NCBI GenBank assembly: GCA_963704025.1
Contig: CAVPGP010000003.1
Coordinates: forward strand, 1 to 64,000
Origin: CAVPGP01 sp963704025
GTDB lineage: Bacteria; Actinomycetota; Thermoleophilia; Gaiellales; Gaiellaceae
Reading direction: 5' to 3'
DNA length: 64,000 nucleotides
The notes under the pieces are model-generated. The model made no database searches and had not been told where the DNA came from. It saw only the letters and a program-made list of their open reading frames with translations. The position numbers and the translations under genes were made by a program. The first letter of the stretch is position 1. Each line of letters opens with the position of its first letter. Positions 41,903 through 50,219 of this stretch are shown here, in pieces.

Positions 41903-42937
41903 ATGGCGGTTCCGTTTCGCATCGGCGTGATGCAGCTGACGATGGAGCCTCTCGACGAGATGCTCGCCTCGGCGAGGACGATGGACGACGCCGGCATGGA
42001 CACGATCTGGCTCGCCGAGGCGTACCCCTGGTGGCGCAAGCACGGCATGGAGGCGCGCTCGTCGACCGTCGTCTCCGCTCTGATGGCCCGCGAGACGGAG
42101 CGGCTGACGATTGGCTGGGGGATCATCTCGCCGTTCACGCGCCATCCGGTGCAGGTGGCGATGGACGCGCGGGTCGTCCAGGAGGCAGCGGGTCCCGACC
42201 GCTTCATTCTCGGCTTCGGAACCTCGAAGATCTTCCTCAACAACGCAGCGATGCAGACGTCGAAGACACTCGGCCCGATGCGCGACGCGGTCGCGATCGT
42301 GCGCGGCGTGCTCGCCGGCGGCGAGTTCGAGTACACGGGCTCGACGTGGAGCGCGAGCGTGCCGGCGCTCCAGCCCGAGGCGCACACGCCGCGCGGCGTG
42401 CCTCCCGTGTACGTGGCGGCCACGGCGCCGAAGATGCAGGCCCTTGCCGGTGAGATCGGCGACGGCTGCCTGACGCCGTCCATCACCACGCCGCCGTTCG
42501 TGCGGTACACACGCGACAACGTCGGCGCCGAGATCGACATCGGCTGCACGGTCGTCGCCTCGATCCACGAGACCGACCGCGACGCGGGCCGCGACGGCGC
42601 GCGCGAGATCGCGGGCATGTACCTGGCGAACAAGGTGCAGAACATCCAGGGCTCGGCCGACACGCTCCTCGACCTCGCAGGGATCGCGCAGGAGGAGATC
42701 CGCCCCGTCGCCGAGGCGATGGAGCGCGGCGGCCGACTCGCCGCGAAGGCGGAGGTCTCCGACGCGCTGTTGGACAAGTGCAAGCCCATCGCCGGCACCC
42801 CGGCCGACTGCATCGCCGCGATCGAGGAGTACCGCGACGCCGGCTGCACGCACGTGATGCTCGAGCTGTGGGGCGACCGGCGACACGACCAGATCCGCCT
42901 GTTCGGCGAGCGGGTCCTGCCGCACGTGCGCTCGTGA
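41903..42937 (+). CDS. LLM-class (F420/FMN-dependent) oxidoreductase
   Basis: A 344-residue luciferase-like TIM-barrel protein resembling F420-dependent reductases (Mer-like). DEMLASARTMDDAGMDTIWLAE, TERLTIGWGIISPFTRHPVQ and RFILGFGTSKIFLNNAAMQT are family landmarks. PPVYVAATAPKMQALAGEIG corresponds to the cofactor phosphate site. It acts on an unknown pathway intermediate. RBS GGAGGGG; its stop overlaps the M20 gene by four bases. Confidence 0.87.
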   Translation: MAVPFRIGVMQLTMEPLDEMLASARTMDDAGMDTIWLAEAYPWWRKHGMEARSSTVVSALMARETERLTIGWGIISPFTRHPVQVAMDARVVQEAAGPDRFILGFGTSKIFLNNAAMQTSKTLGPMRDAVAIVRGVLAGGEFEYTGSTWSASVPALQPEAHTPRGVPPVYVAATAPKMQALAGEIGDGCLTPSITTPPFVRYTRDNVGAEIDIGCTVVASIHETDRDAGRDGAREIAGMYLANKVQNIQGSADTLLDLAGIAQEEIRPVAEAMERGGRLAAKAEVSDALLDKCKPIAGTPADCIAAIEEYRDAGCTHVMLELWGDRRHDQIRLFGERVLPHVRS

Positions 42938-44142
42938 GCGGCGGCGTCGAAGAGCGCCGCCTGGTCGCGTGGGCGCGGGACGCCGTCTCGATCCCGAGCT
43001 TCACCGGCGAGGAGCAGGCGATCGCGGAGTGGATCGCGGACGAGCTCCGCGGGCTCGGACTCTCCGTCCAGCTGCAGCAGGTCGAGGAGGGTCGGGCGAA
43101 CGTGCTCGCCACGCGCGCGGGCACGGGCGGCGGCAGGACGCTGATGTTCAACGGCCACCTGGACACCTCGTACTCGGGCCGCGAGCCGTGGTCGCAGGGC
43201 GTCGAGGGATTCCAGCCGGTCGGCGTCGAGCGGGACGGCAGGATCTGGGGGCTCGGGATCTCGAACATGAAGGGCGCGCTCGCGTGCTACCTCGCCGCGC
43301 TCGCTGCGCTCCGCGGGGAGGACCTCGCCGGCGACGTGCTCGTCGCGGCGGTCTGCGGCGAGATCGAGAAGACGCAGTACGGCGACGCGCAGGGGGCCAG
43401 CTACCGCGGCTACGCCGCCGGGACCCGCCACCTCGTGACGCACGGAGGCGTCGCCGACATGTGCCTGCTCGGCGAGCCGACGGAGGGGAAGGTCGTGCTC
43501 GGCCACTTCGGGTCCCTGTGGGCCCGCATCGGCGTCGGCGGGGACTTCGTCCACACCGCTTTCAGCGAGGGGCGGGCGAACTCGGTCCTGCGGATGGGCG
43601 AGCTGCTGGGACCGATCCGCGAATGGTGCGAGCGCTGGGCCGCCGACACGGCGAACGCGTACCGCGGCGTCCCCGCGATCGCCTCGATCGGCGCAATCCG
43701 CGGCGGCCTCGAGTGGCGACTGTCGCGGACACCAGAGCGAACGAGCGTCTTCCTCGACGTGCGCGTCCCGCCGACCCGCCGGATGGCGGAGGCCCGGCGC
43801 GCCGTGCTCGACCTGGCGCGGGAGCTCGGAGCCGCGCACCCGGATTGGGAGGTCGACGCGGAGGTGTACGTCACGGCCCCGGGCGCCGAGATCGAGGAGG
43901 GTCACGAGCTCGTCGGCGCGATCGACGAGGCGCACGAGGCGGTGTTCGGGGCGGCGCCGGGACGCGACGTGCCGCGCTGGTTCTCCGACGCCTCGGCGCT
44001 GACCGCGTACGGGATTCCGACCGTCAACTACGGGACGTCGACGGGCTTGATGGAGCCCGGCGAGGGCGAGAGCCTCGAGGTGGACGGGCTCGTCAAGACG
44101 GCCGAGGTCTATGCCCGCGTGGCGAGGAAGGTGTGCGGATGA
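42934..44142 (+). CDS. M20-family metallohydrolase (ArgE/DapE/EutE-like)
   Basis: A 402-residue zinc-dependent amidohydrolase. GHLDTSYSG carries the first His and Asp. The usual xDMKG motif reads GISNMKGALAC, so the bridging Asp is Asn, a notable change. AAVCGEIEKTQYGD replaces the EExGG motif, and GEPTEGKVVLGH and WFSDASALTAYGIPTVNYG follow. It would remove an acyl or carbamoyl group, as in acetylornithine deacetylase or the ectoine-degradation deacetylase (EutE/DoeB). Coupled by GTGA and ATGA overlaps to both neighbours. Confidence 0.82.
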   Translation: MSGGVEERRLVAWARDAVSIPSFTGEEQAIAEWIADELRGLGLSVQLQQVEEGRANVLATRAGTGGGRTLMFNGHLDTSYSGREPWSQGVEGFQPVGVERDGRIWGLGISNMKGALACYLAALAALRGEDLAGDVLVAAVCGEIEKTQYGDAQGASYRGYAAGTRHLVTHGGVADMCLLGEPTEGKVVLGHFGSLWARIGVGGDFVHTAFSEGRANSVLRMGELLGPIREWCERWAADTANAYRGVPAIASIGAIRGGLEWRLSRTPERTSVFLDVRVPPTRRMAEARRAVLDLARELGAAHPDWEVDAEVYVTAPGAEIEEGHELVGAIDEAHEAVFGAAPGRDVPRWFSDASALTAYGIPTVNYGTSTGLMEPGEGESLEVDGLVKTAEVYARVARKVCG

Positions 44143-45026
44143 AGCTCGTGACGTTCGACGGCGAGAGGGTCGGCCGCCTGGACGGCGAGGAGATCGCGGT
44201 TCTCGACGTTCCCTCGATGCGCGGGCTCTTCGAGCAGGGCGTGGACGCCGACGAGACGGGGGAGCGCGTGCCGCTCGTCCAGGCGCGCCTGCAGGCCCCG
44301 ATCGCGCCGAAGAAGCTCTTCCACACGGCCGGGAACTTCCGCGAGCACGAGGAGGAGTCGAAGAACGTGGACTGGTCGCACGCGATCGCGCCTTGGATCA
44401 ACTTCTTCCAGAACGTCGACGCGATCGTCGGGCCTGACGAGCCGATCGTCTACCCCGAGCACCTGACGGAGGAGCTCGACTACGAGCTCGAGCTCGCCGT
44501 CGTCCTGAAGAAGGCCGGCAAGTGGTTCCCGCCCGAGGAGGCGGAGGAGTACATCGGCGGCTACGTGATCTTCGACGACATCACTGCCCGCGACATCCAG
44601 CGCGGCGAGATGCGGTCCGGCGTCTTCAGCTTCTGCAAGGCGATCGACACCTTCTGTCCGCTCGGCCCCTGGATCGTGACCCCGGACGAGATCCCGGACC
44701 CCCACGACCTGAAGATGGAGCTGCGGGTGAACGGCGAGGTGCGCCAGGAGTCGCACTCGGGCCGGATGAGCGTGACGATCCCGGAGATCCTCGCGAACTT
44801 CTCCGCCCTCGGCTACTCGGCCGGCGACGTCCTCTCGACCGGGACCGTCTCCGGCGTGGCCGGGTTCAAGTCGAAGGAGGAGCGGATGCGCCTCTATCTG
44901 AAGCCGGGGGACGTGATCGAGGCGGAGATCGAGCGGATCGGCGTGCTGCGCAACCCGGTCATCTCGTGGGAGGAGGGCCACGGGGCGCCGGCGCCGCCGC
45001 GCGTCCGGCCGTGGGGCGAGGCCTAG
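44139..45026 (+). CDS. Fumarylacetoacetate hydrolase-family protein
   Basis: A 295-residue FAH-fold protein. Metal ligands: TEELDYELELAVVL (two Glu) and IFDDITARDIQRGEMRSG (Asp). The substrate region AGNFREHEEESKNV and GTVSGVAGFKSKEERMRLYL follow. Family members cleave or decarboxylate beta-keto acids at the end of aromatic and related pathways, or hydrate/isomerise them. It fits a ring-opening or chain-shortening step in this island. ATG start overlaps the M20 stop. Confidence 0.9.
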   Translation: MKLVTFDGERVGRLDGEEIAVLDVPSMRGLFEQGVDADETGERVPLVQARLQAPIAPKKLFHTAGNFREHEEESKNVDWSHAIAPWINFFQNVDAIVGPDEPIVYPEHLTEELDYELELAVVLKKAGKWFPPEEAEEYIGGYVIFDDITARDIQRGEMRSGVFSFCKAIDTFCPLGPWIVTPDEIPDPHDLKMELRVNGEVRQESHSGRMSVTIPEILANFSALGYSAGDVLSTGTVSGVAGFKSKEERMRLYLKPGDVIEAEIERIGVLRNPVISWEEGHGAPAPPRVRPWGEA

Positions 45027-45029
45027 CCG

Positions 45030-46196
45030 GTGGGCTGGCCGCGCGACGAGGCGAAGCTCGAGCGCGTCCGTGCGCTGCTCGCGGAGCACGAGCTCGACGC
45101 GGTCGTCGCGCGCGCGCCCGACAACGTCCACTACCTGACGAACTTCTGGGGCATGAAGGGCTACGACGCCTGCGTATTCCCCCGCGAGGGCGAGCCGGTG
45201 CTGATCTGCCTCGAGGCCTCGGCCGACGACGCGGCGCGGAGCGCGTGGACGGACGACGTCCGGTTCCTGAGCGGCTACGCCCACAGCGATCCCCGGCCGC
45301 CGCTCGCGCGGACGCTCGACCTTGCGCTCGAGTCGTCGCGCGACTACGGCCGCGTCGGCCTCGAGCTGTCGCTCGGCACGCAGGCGTCCGACCGCATGGT
45401 CGGCGAGCCGACGACCTTCACGAAGGCCTGGTTCGACGCCTGGCCGGATGCGGTCGACGCGACCGGGCTCCTCGCCGTCGCGCGCGCCGTCAAGACGCCT
45501 CAGGAGATCGAGCGGATGCGGCTGGCGAACGAGATCTGCGCCGCGGCGATGGAGCACGTGCGGTCGGAGCTCCGCCCCGGGATGAAGGAGAGCGAGGCGG
45601 CGGCGCTCTGGCACGGCTTCGTGCACGGTGAGGGGACCGGCTGGCAGGGCCCGGGAGGGAGCAGCGTCGAGCTCGCGCTCGGCTTCTCCCTCGTCTGGTC
45701 TGGCCCGGGGATCAGGACGTTCACCGCGACCGGCGACCGTCCGGTCGCCGCCGACGAGCCGACGCTCTTTGAGATCTGGGTCTGCGCCGACGGCTACTGG
45801 TGCGACCACACGAAGCTCCTCTGCCCCGGCGAGTTGCGGGCCGAGTACCGCGACCTCGAGGCCCACCTGCTGCACGTCTACAACCGGGCAATCGACCACT
45901 GCAAGCCGGGAGCGAGCCTCGCGGAGCTCGATCGCCTGGTGCGTGACGGCATCGCCGAGATCGGCTACCCGGGGCAGCCCAGCCACCCGATCGCGCACGG
46001 CGTCGGCGCACGCGCCCACGAGCCGCCCTACGCGCATCAGGCCGGCGGCGGCGAGCTGGCCGAGGGCATGGTGCTCGCGATCGAGCCCGGCTGCTACTGG
46101 CCGGGCGGCGGCGGGCTCCGCGTCGAGGACAACTTCCTGATCACGAGCCGGGGCGCAGAGAAGCTCTCGCCTTTTCCGGACGGAGTGGTGAGATGA
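45030..46196 (+). CDS. M24-family (Xaa-Pro aminopeptidase-like) hydrolase
   Basis: A 388-residue pita-bread-fold protein. Creatinase-N domain (1-150; DAVVARAPDNVHYLTNFWG) and catalytic domain (160-388). Ligand positions: EIWVCADGYWCDHTKLLCPG (first Asp replaced by Glu, second Asp kept), HGVGARAHEPPY (His), AIEPGCYWPGGGG (Glu), RVEDNFLI (Glu). The family contains aminopeptidases, creatinase and ectoine hydrolase (DoeA/EutD). The first-ligand change makes a plain peptidase role uncertain. GTG start three bases after the FAH stop. Confidence 0.82.
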   Translation: MGWPRDEAKLERVRALLAEHELDAVVARAPDNVHYLTNFWGMKGYDACVFPREGEPVLICLEASADDAARSAWTDDVRFLSGYAHSDPRPPLARTLDLALESSRDYGRVGLELSLGTQASDRMVGEPTTFTKAWFDAWPDAVDATGLLAVARAVKTPQEIERMRLANEICAAAMEHVRSELRPGMKESEAAALWHGFVHGEGTGWQGPGGSSVELALGFSLVWSGPGIRTFTATGDRPVAADEPTLFEIWVCADGYWCDHTKLLCPGELRAEYRDLEAHLLHVYNRAIDHCKPGASLAELDRLVRDGIAEIGYPGQPSHPIAHGVGARAHEPPYAHQAGGGELAEGMVLAIEPGCYWPGGGGLRVEDNFLITSRGAEKLSPFPDGVVR

Positions 46197-46206
46197 GCGT
46201 GGTGAC

Positions 46207-47373
46207 ATGAGCGACGACCTGATCTGGACCGGCTCCCTGAACGACCCCTACCGGATCGGCGGCCACGTCGGCCTCTACGACACGACGCTCCGCGACGGGG
46301 AGCAGACCGTCGGCGTGGTGCTCGACGCCGGCCAGAAGCTCGAGATCGCACGCCTGCTCGACGACCTGGGGATCGACCGGATCGAGGCAGGCTTCCCGCG
46401 CGTCTCGCAGGACGACTGGGACGCCGTCGCGCGGATCGCCGAGGCGGGCCTTCGCGCCGAGGTGTGGGCCTTCTCGCGCGCCGTGCCGGCGGACCTCGAG
46501 GCACTGGCGGAGCTGAATGTCCGTTTCTCGGTGATCGAGTCGCCGATCTCGGACCTGAAGCTCGAGGCGATCGGCGTCTCGCGCGACTCGATGCTGGAGC
46601 GGATCAGGACGGCGATGCGCTTCGCCGTCGAGCACGGCATTCACGCGGCGTTCTTCGGCGTCGACTCGACGCGGGCGGAACGGGACTTCTACCGCGCCGT
46701 CTACTCGTCCGCAGTGGAGGCGGGAGCCCGGGAGGTCGTCGTCGTGGACACGCTCGGCATCGCCTCGCCGGAGTCGGTCGCCGAGCTCGTGGGCTCGACG
46801 GTCGAGCTCGTGGGCCCGGACGTCCCGGTGCACTTCCACGGCCACAACGACTTCGGCCTCGCGACGGCGAGCGCTGTCGCCGCGGTGCGCGCGGGAGCGA
46901 CCTGGGTGCAGGGCACGATCAACGGCATGGGCGAGCGGGCCGGCAACGCCAACCTCGCCGAGGTGGCGCTGACGCTGAAGGCCCTCTACCGCGTCGAGAC
47001 GAACCTGCGGCTCGACCGGATCCGCGCCGTCTCGGAGCGCGTGCGCGAGCTGGCGGGCTACGCGCTCGAGCCGTGGAAGCCGGTCACCGGCGAGACGCTG
47101 TACCGGCGCGAGAGCGGCGCCGTCGCGAGCCAGTTCCACGATCCGCCCTCGATCGAGCCCTACTCGTCGGAGCTCGTCGCCACCGAGCGCTCGATCGTGC
47201 TCGGCAAGAAGAGCGGCATCGACTCGATCAGGATCAAGGCCGAGGAGCTCGGCCTCGAGGTGCCGGAGGAGCGGCACGCGGAGCTGCTCGCAGCGGTGAA
47301 GAAGCTCGGCGCCGAGAAGCGCGGCCTGGTGGACGACGACGAGTTCGCCGCGCTCGTCCTGGGCGATTCGTGA
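46207..47373 (+). CDS. Homocitrate synthase/isopropylmalate synthase-family enzyme
   Basis: A 388-residue acyl-CoA condensing enzyme. LYDTTLRDGEQTVGVVLDAG holds the catalytic Arg and metal Asp, HFHGHNDFGLATASAVAAV the His pair, and NGMGERAGNANLAEVAL the C-terminal metal Asn/Glu. There is no C-terminal LeuA regulatory domain, so leucine-type feedback is not expected. It may join acetyl-CoA to a 2-oxo acid from the pathway. The start of the following truncated gene overlaps its stop (GTGA). Confidence 0.88.
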   Translation: MSDDLIWTGSLNDPYRIGGHVGLYDTTLRDGEQTVGVVLDAGQKLEIARLLDDLGIDRIEAGFPRVSQDDWDAVARIAEAGLRAEVWAFSRAVPADLEALAELNVRFSVIESPISDLKLEAIGVSRDSMLERIRTAMRFAVEHGIHAAFFGVDSTRAERDFYRAVYSSAVEAGAREVVVVDTLGIASPESVAELVGSTVELVGPDVPVHFHGHNDFGLATASAVAAVRAGATWVQGTINGMGERAGNANLAEVALTLKALYRVETNLRLDRIRAVSERVRELAGYALEPWKPVTGETLYRRESGAVASQFHDPPSIEPYSSELVATERSIVLGKKSGIDSIRIKAEELGLEVPEERHAELLAAVKKLGAEKRGLVDDDEFAALVLGDS

Positions 47374-47402
47374 GCGAGTACGACGCGATCGTCGTCGGCC
47401 TC
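47370..47402 (+). pseudogene. Truncated start of an FAD-dependent oxidase gene
   Basis: A GTG overlaps the previous stop by four bases, the coupling style of this operon. The frame reads VSEYDAIVVGL, a normal first beta strand of a dinucleotide-binding FAD oxidase (sarcosine/N-methyltryptophan oxidase type). After that the expected GxGxxG glycines never appear. The sequence becomes the antisense of the GntR gene, whose stop is at 47401-47403. Either a deletion or inversion removed the rest, or the assembly joined two distant pieces here. Confidence 0.6.
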
Positions 47403-48063
47403 AGCGCTCGAAGATCCCGCGGCCCTCGAGCTCGCGCGCGAAGAAGAGGCTCGCCAGCTCCAGATGCTCGCGGAGCGCCGTCGCCGCCTCCTCCGGGTCC
47501 TGCTCGACACAGGCGGTCAGCAGCCGCGCGTCGAGCTCGCGGTGGCGCTCCTGCAACTCCCCGCCTGGCGAGAGCAGAGCTGGTCGGAACCGTTCCGAGC
47601 GGTCCCAGGCGGGCCGGATCAGGCTCGTCAGCCAGCCCGAGCCGGACGCCTCGTAGAGCGTGAAGTGGAAGTCGGTGTGCGCACGCATCGCCGCGCGGAC
47701 GTCGCCGGTCGCGCGAGCCTCGTCGAGGCGCTCGAGATGCCGGCGTGCGACCTGCTCGAGCTCGGGGGTGAACCGGTCCGCACCCCGCCGCACGGCGATC
47801 GACTCGAGCACGAGGCGCACCTCGAAGAGGTCGCGCAGGTCGTCTGGGTCGAAGTCGATCACCTTCGCCCCTTGATGCGGCACGTGCTTCGCGAGCCCGA
47901 GCGCCTCCAGCTGCCGCACCGCCTCGCGGATCGGCGAGATGCTCATCCCGAGCGACCGGGCCAGCTCGTCCAGGCGCAGCGGCGTCCCGGCCTGCAGCTC
48001 ACCGAGGATGATCGCCTCTCGGAGCTCCTCCAGCGCGTATTCCGCCATCGTCCGATGGCGCAT
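47401..48063 (-). CDS. GntR-family regulator, FCD (FadR-like) type
   Basis: A 220-residue regulator. Winged helix: AEYALEELREAIILGELQAG, TPLRLDELARSLGMSISPIR, EAVRQLEALGLAKHVPHQGA. The FCD ligand domain (from about 85) has the metal-binding ligands Asp/His/His (LVLESIAVRRGA; HTDFHFTLYEASG; REHLELA). These usually bind small carboxylates and repress catabolic genes. Start ATG at 48063 was picked for its GAGGA site; a GTG at 48096 is also in frame. It faces left, between the two halves of the catabolic island, and is its most likely regulator. Confidence 0.87.
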   Translation of the reverse strand: MRHRTMAEYALEELREAIILGELQAGTPLRLDELARSLGMSISPIREAVRQLEALGLAKHVPHQGAKVIDFDPDDLRDLFEVRLVLESIAVRRGADRFTPELEQVARRHLERLDEARATGDVRAAMRAHTDFHFTLYEASGSGWLTSLIRPAWDRSERFRPALLSPGGELQERHRELDARLLTACVEQDPEEAATALREHLELASLFFARELEGRGIFER

Positions 48064-48120
48064 CCGACCGTCCTCGACGCGGCGCAGGGGAGGCACTGGA
48101 CGCTGACCGTCCCATGCGCT

Positions 48121-48151
48121 TGATCACATGTCAAATACTGTGAAACGATCA
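48121..48151. promoter_or_regulatory. Putative GntR operator / promoter region
   Basis: The stretch TGATC-N21-GATCA, AT-rich within GC-rich DNA, contains ACATGTCAAATACTGTGAAA. The outer inverted repeat and the position between the GntR gene and the rightward genes fit an autoregulatory operator. No experimental consensus supports it. Confidence 0.35.
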
Positions 48152-48155
48152 CGCG

Positions 48156-48263
48156 GTGCCGCATCTGTCCGCTTCCCGGGTGAGGACGATCGGTCGAGCT
48201 TCGCCGAAAGACCTGCGCACGTACGAGGTCGCCGGCTGGACGGGATCGGGGTCCGGGAGCTGA
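48156..48263 (+). CDS. Possible small ORF or gene fragment (35 codons)
   Basis: From the GTG just after the AT-rich region a frame reads VPHLSASRVRTIGRASPKDL and continues RTYEVAGWTGSGSGS before TGA. No family is recognised. The next frame continues with GVRELRLAERGDG, so it might be a frameshifted remnant. The remaining bases to 48356 show no other gene. Confidence 0.2.
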   Translation: MPHLSASRVRTIGRASPKDLRTYEVAGWTGSGSGS

Positions 48264-48356
48264 GGCTGGCGGAGCGCGGCGACGGATGCGCCCCACCGGC
48301 CTGACCGGCGGGCGCGAGCTCCGCCTCCCGCGCCGGCGGCCGGCCGTGGAGGCTGC

Positions 48357-49274
48357 ATGACCCGCGTCTGCGTCGCCGGCGCCGGCGTGATCGGCTCGCT
48401 CTTCGCGGCGTTCCTCTCGCGGGTGGCGGACGTGAGCGTGCTCGTGCGCCGCGAGGAGCACGCGCGGGCGCTGGCCGAGGAAGGCCTCCACGTCAGCGGG
48501 CGCGCCGACTTCACGGCACGGGTGTCCGCGGCGACCGATCCCGCGATGCTCGCCGAGCCGGAGCTCGTGATCGTCGCCTGCAAGGGGAACGATCTCGACG
48601 GGCTCGCGGCGCGTCTCGCGGGCCACTATCCGGCCGCGCTCGTGATGACGGTTCAGAACGGGATCGGCGCCGACGAGATCGTGGCCCGCCACGGCGACTG
48701 GCGGCTCCTCTCGTCGGTCACCTTCATGAGCGGCACGCGACACGCCGACACCCACGTCGAGTACATCCTCGACACCGCCACGTGGATCGGGCCTGGACGC
48801 GGCGCGACGGGCGACGAGGCGCGCGAGACGGCGGCGCTGATCGAGTCGTCGGGCCTGAAGGCGGAGGCCTTCGACGATCTGAGGCCCGCGCAGTGGTCGA
48901 AGCTGATCTTCAACGCCACGGTGAACTCCGTCGCCGCGCTCACCGGCCTGCCGCACGACTACCACTTCGGCGAGCTCGAGCACGACTCCGATCTCGGCCA
49001 CCTCGTGCGCGACCTGATCGACGAGGGCAAGGCTGTTGCCTCGGCGGCGGGCGTGCGCCTGAAGGAGGATCCGTGGGAGATGAACATGCTGGCCACGAGG
49101 AGAGGTTTCCGCCATTACCCCTCGATGCTCGAGGACGTCGAGGCCCGCCGTCCGACCGAGATCGAGCTGATCACGGGCTCCCTCGTGCGAGAGGGCGTGC
49201 GCCACGGCGTGCCGGTGCCGCTCCACACGGCGCTCTACCGGCTGGTGAAGGCGAAGGAGGCCTCGTGGGAATGA
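48357..49274 (+). CDS. 2-dehydropantoate 2-reductase-like protein (first of a tandem pair)
   Basis: A 305-residue PanE/ApbA-family oxidoreductase. The NADP motif is VAGAGVIGSLFAAFLSR, the catalytic lysine segment WSKLIFNATVNSVAALTG, and the C-terminal helical domain carries HYPSMLEDVEARRPTEIELI. It reduces or oxidises a branched 2-oxo/2-hydroxy acid. In this context a pathway-specific role, not pantothenate synthesis, is more likely. ATG at 48357; the second paralogue starts 24 bases after its stop. Confidence 0.88.
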   Translation: MTRVCVAGAGVIGSLFAAFLSRVADVSVLVRREEHARALAEEGLHVSGRADFTARVSAATDPAMLAEPELVIVACKGNDLDGLAARLAGHYPAALVMTVQNGIGADEIVARHGDWRLLSSVTFMSGTRHADTHVEYILDTATWIGPGRGATGDEARETAALIESSGLKAEAFDDLRPAQWSKLIFNATVNSVAALTGLPHDYHFGELEHDSDLGHLVRDLIDEGKAVASAAGVRLKEDPWEMNMLATRRGFRHYPSMLEDVEARRPTEIELITGSLVREGVRHGVPVPLHTALYRLVKAKEASWE

Positions 49275-49298
49275 GGACCTCGCCATGAGGATCAGCCC

Positions 49299-50219
49299 AT
49301 GAGGATTTGCATCGTCGGCTGCGGCGCGGTCGGCTCGCTCTTCGCGGCGCAGCTGGCCCGGCTCGACGACGTCGAGGTGTGGGCCTACGACCTCGCGCAG
49401 GAGCACGTCGACGCGATCAACCGCGACGGGCTCCGCCTGACCGGAGCCGGCGAGCTGGTCGGCCACCCGCACGCGACGTCGGACGCGGCGGAGCTGCCGC
49501 AGTGCGACTTCGGGATCGTCGCGACGAAGGCAATGCACACCGAGCCCGCCATCCGCGTCACGGCGCACGCCTTCGCCGACGGCTGCGTGGCGACGGTCCA
49601 GAACGGCCTCGGGAACGAAGAGGCGCTCGCGGCGCACGCCGAGCGGGTGATTCGCGGGACGACCTTCCCCGCCGGCAAGCTTCTCGCGCCGGGCGTCGTC
49701 AAATGGGACGTGAAGGGCGACACGACCTTCGGGCCGTTCGAGGACCGCCCGGCGCCGTTCGCAGAGGTCGAGCGCCTCGCCGAGGCGTGCACGCGGGCCG
49801 GCATGCCCGCACAGGCGGTCGCCGACGCACGGGGCCCTCAGTGGCGCAAGGTGATCTTCAACGCGGCGACGAACCCGCTCGGCGCGCTCACCGGCCTGAC
49901 ACACGGCCGCGTCTGCGAGGAGCCGCCGCTGCGCCGTCTCGTCTCGCAGCTCGTCGACGAGGGAAAGGCGGTCGCGGCGGCCCAGTCGATCGAGCTCGAC
50001 GCCGACCCGGAGGAGCTGATCGACTACGCGGCGCGGCCGGAGGTCGCGTACGGTCACAAGGCGTCGATGCTGCAGGACGTCGAGGCGCGGCGGCAAACGG
50101 AGGTCGACTATCTGAACGGCGGCATCGCCGGCTTCGGGCGAAAGCACGGCGTCCCGACTCCGGGGCACGACGCGATCTGGGCACTGGTGAAGGGGGTTGA
50201 GGCATCGTGGGCGCAGTGA
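49299..50219 (+). CDS. 2-dehydropantoate 2-reductase-like protein (second of pair)
   Basis: A 306-residue homologue of the preceding protein, with its own NADP motif (IVGCGAVGSLFAAQLARLDD), lysine segment (WRKVIFNAATNPLGALTGL) and KASMLQDVEARRQTEVDYLN. The two differ at many positions, so they are old paralogues or a heteromeric pair. ATG at 49299. The downstream M24 gene overlaps its stop. Confidence 0.88.
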   Translation: MRICIVGCGAVGSLFAAQLARLDDVEVWAYDLAQEHVDAINRDGLRLTGAGELVGHPHATSDAAELPQCDFGIVATKAMHTEPAIRVTAHAFADGCVATVQNGLGNEEALAAHAERVIRGTTFPAGKLLAPGVVKWDVKGDTTFGPFEDRPAPFAEVERLAEACTRAGMPAQAVADARGPQWRKVIFNAATNPLGALTGLTHGRVCEEPPLRRLVSQLVDEGKAVAAAQSIELDADPEELIDYAARPEVAYGHKASMLQDVEARRQTEVDYLNGGIAGFGRKHGVPTPGHDAIWALVKGVEASWAQ

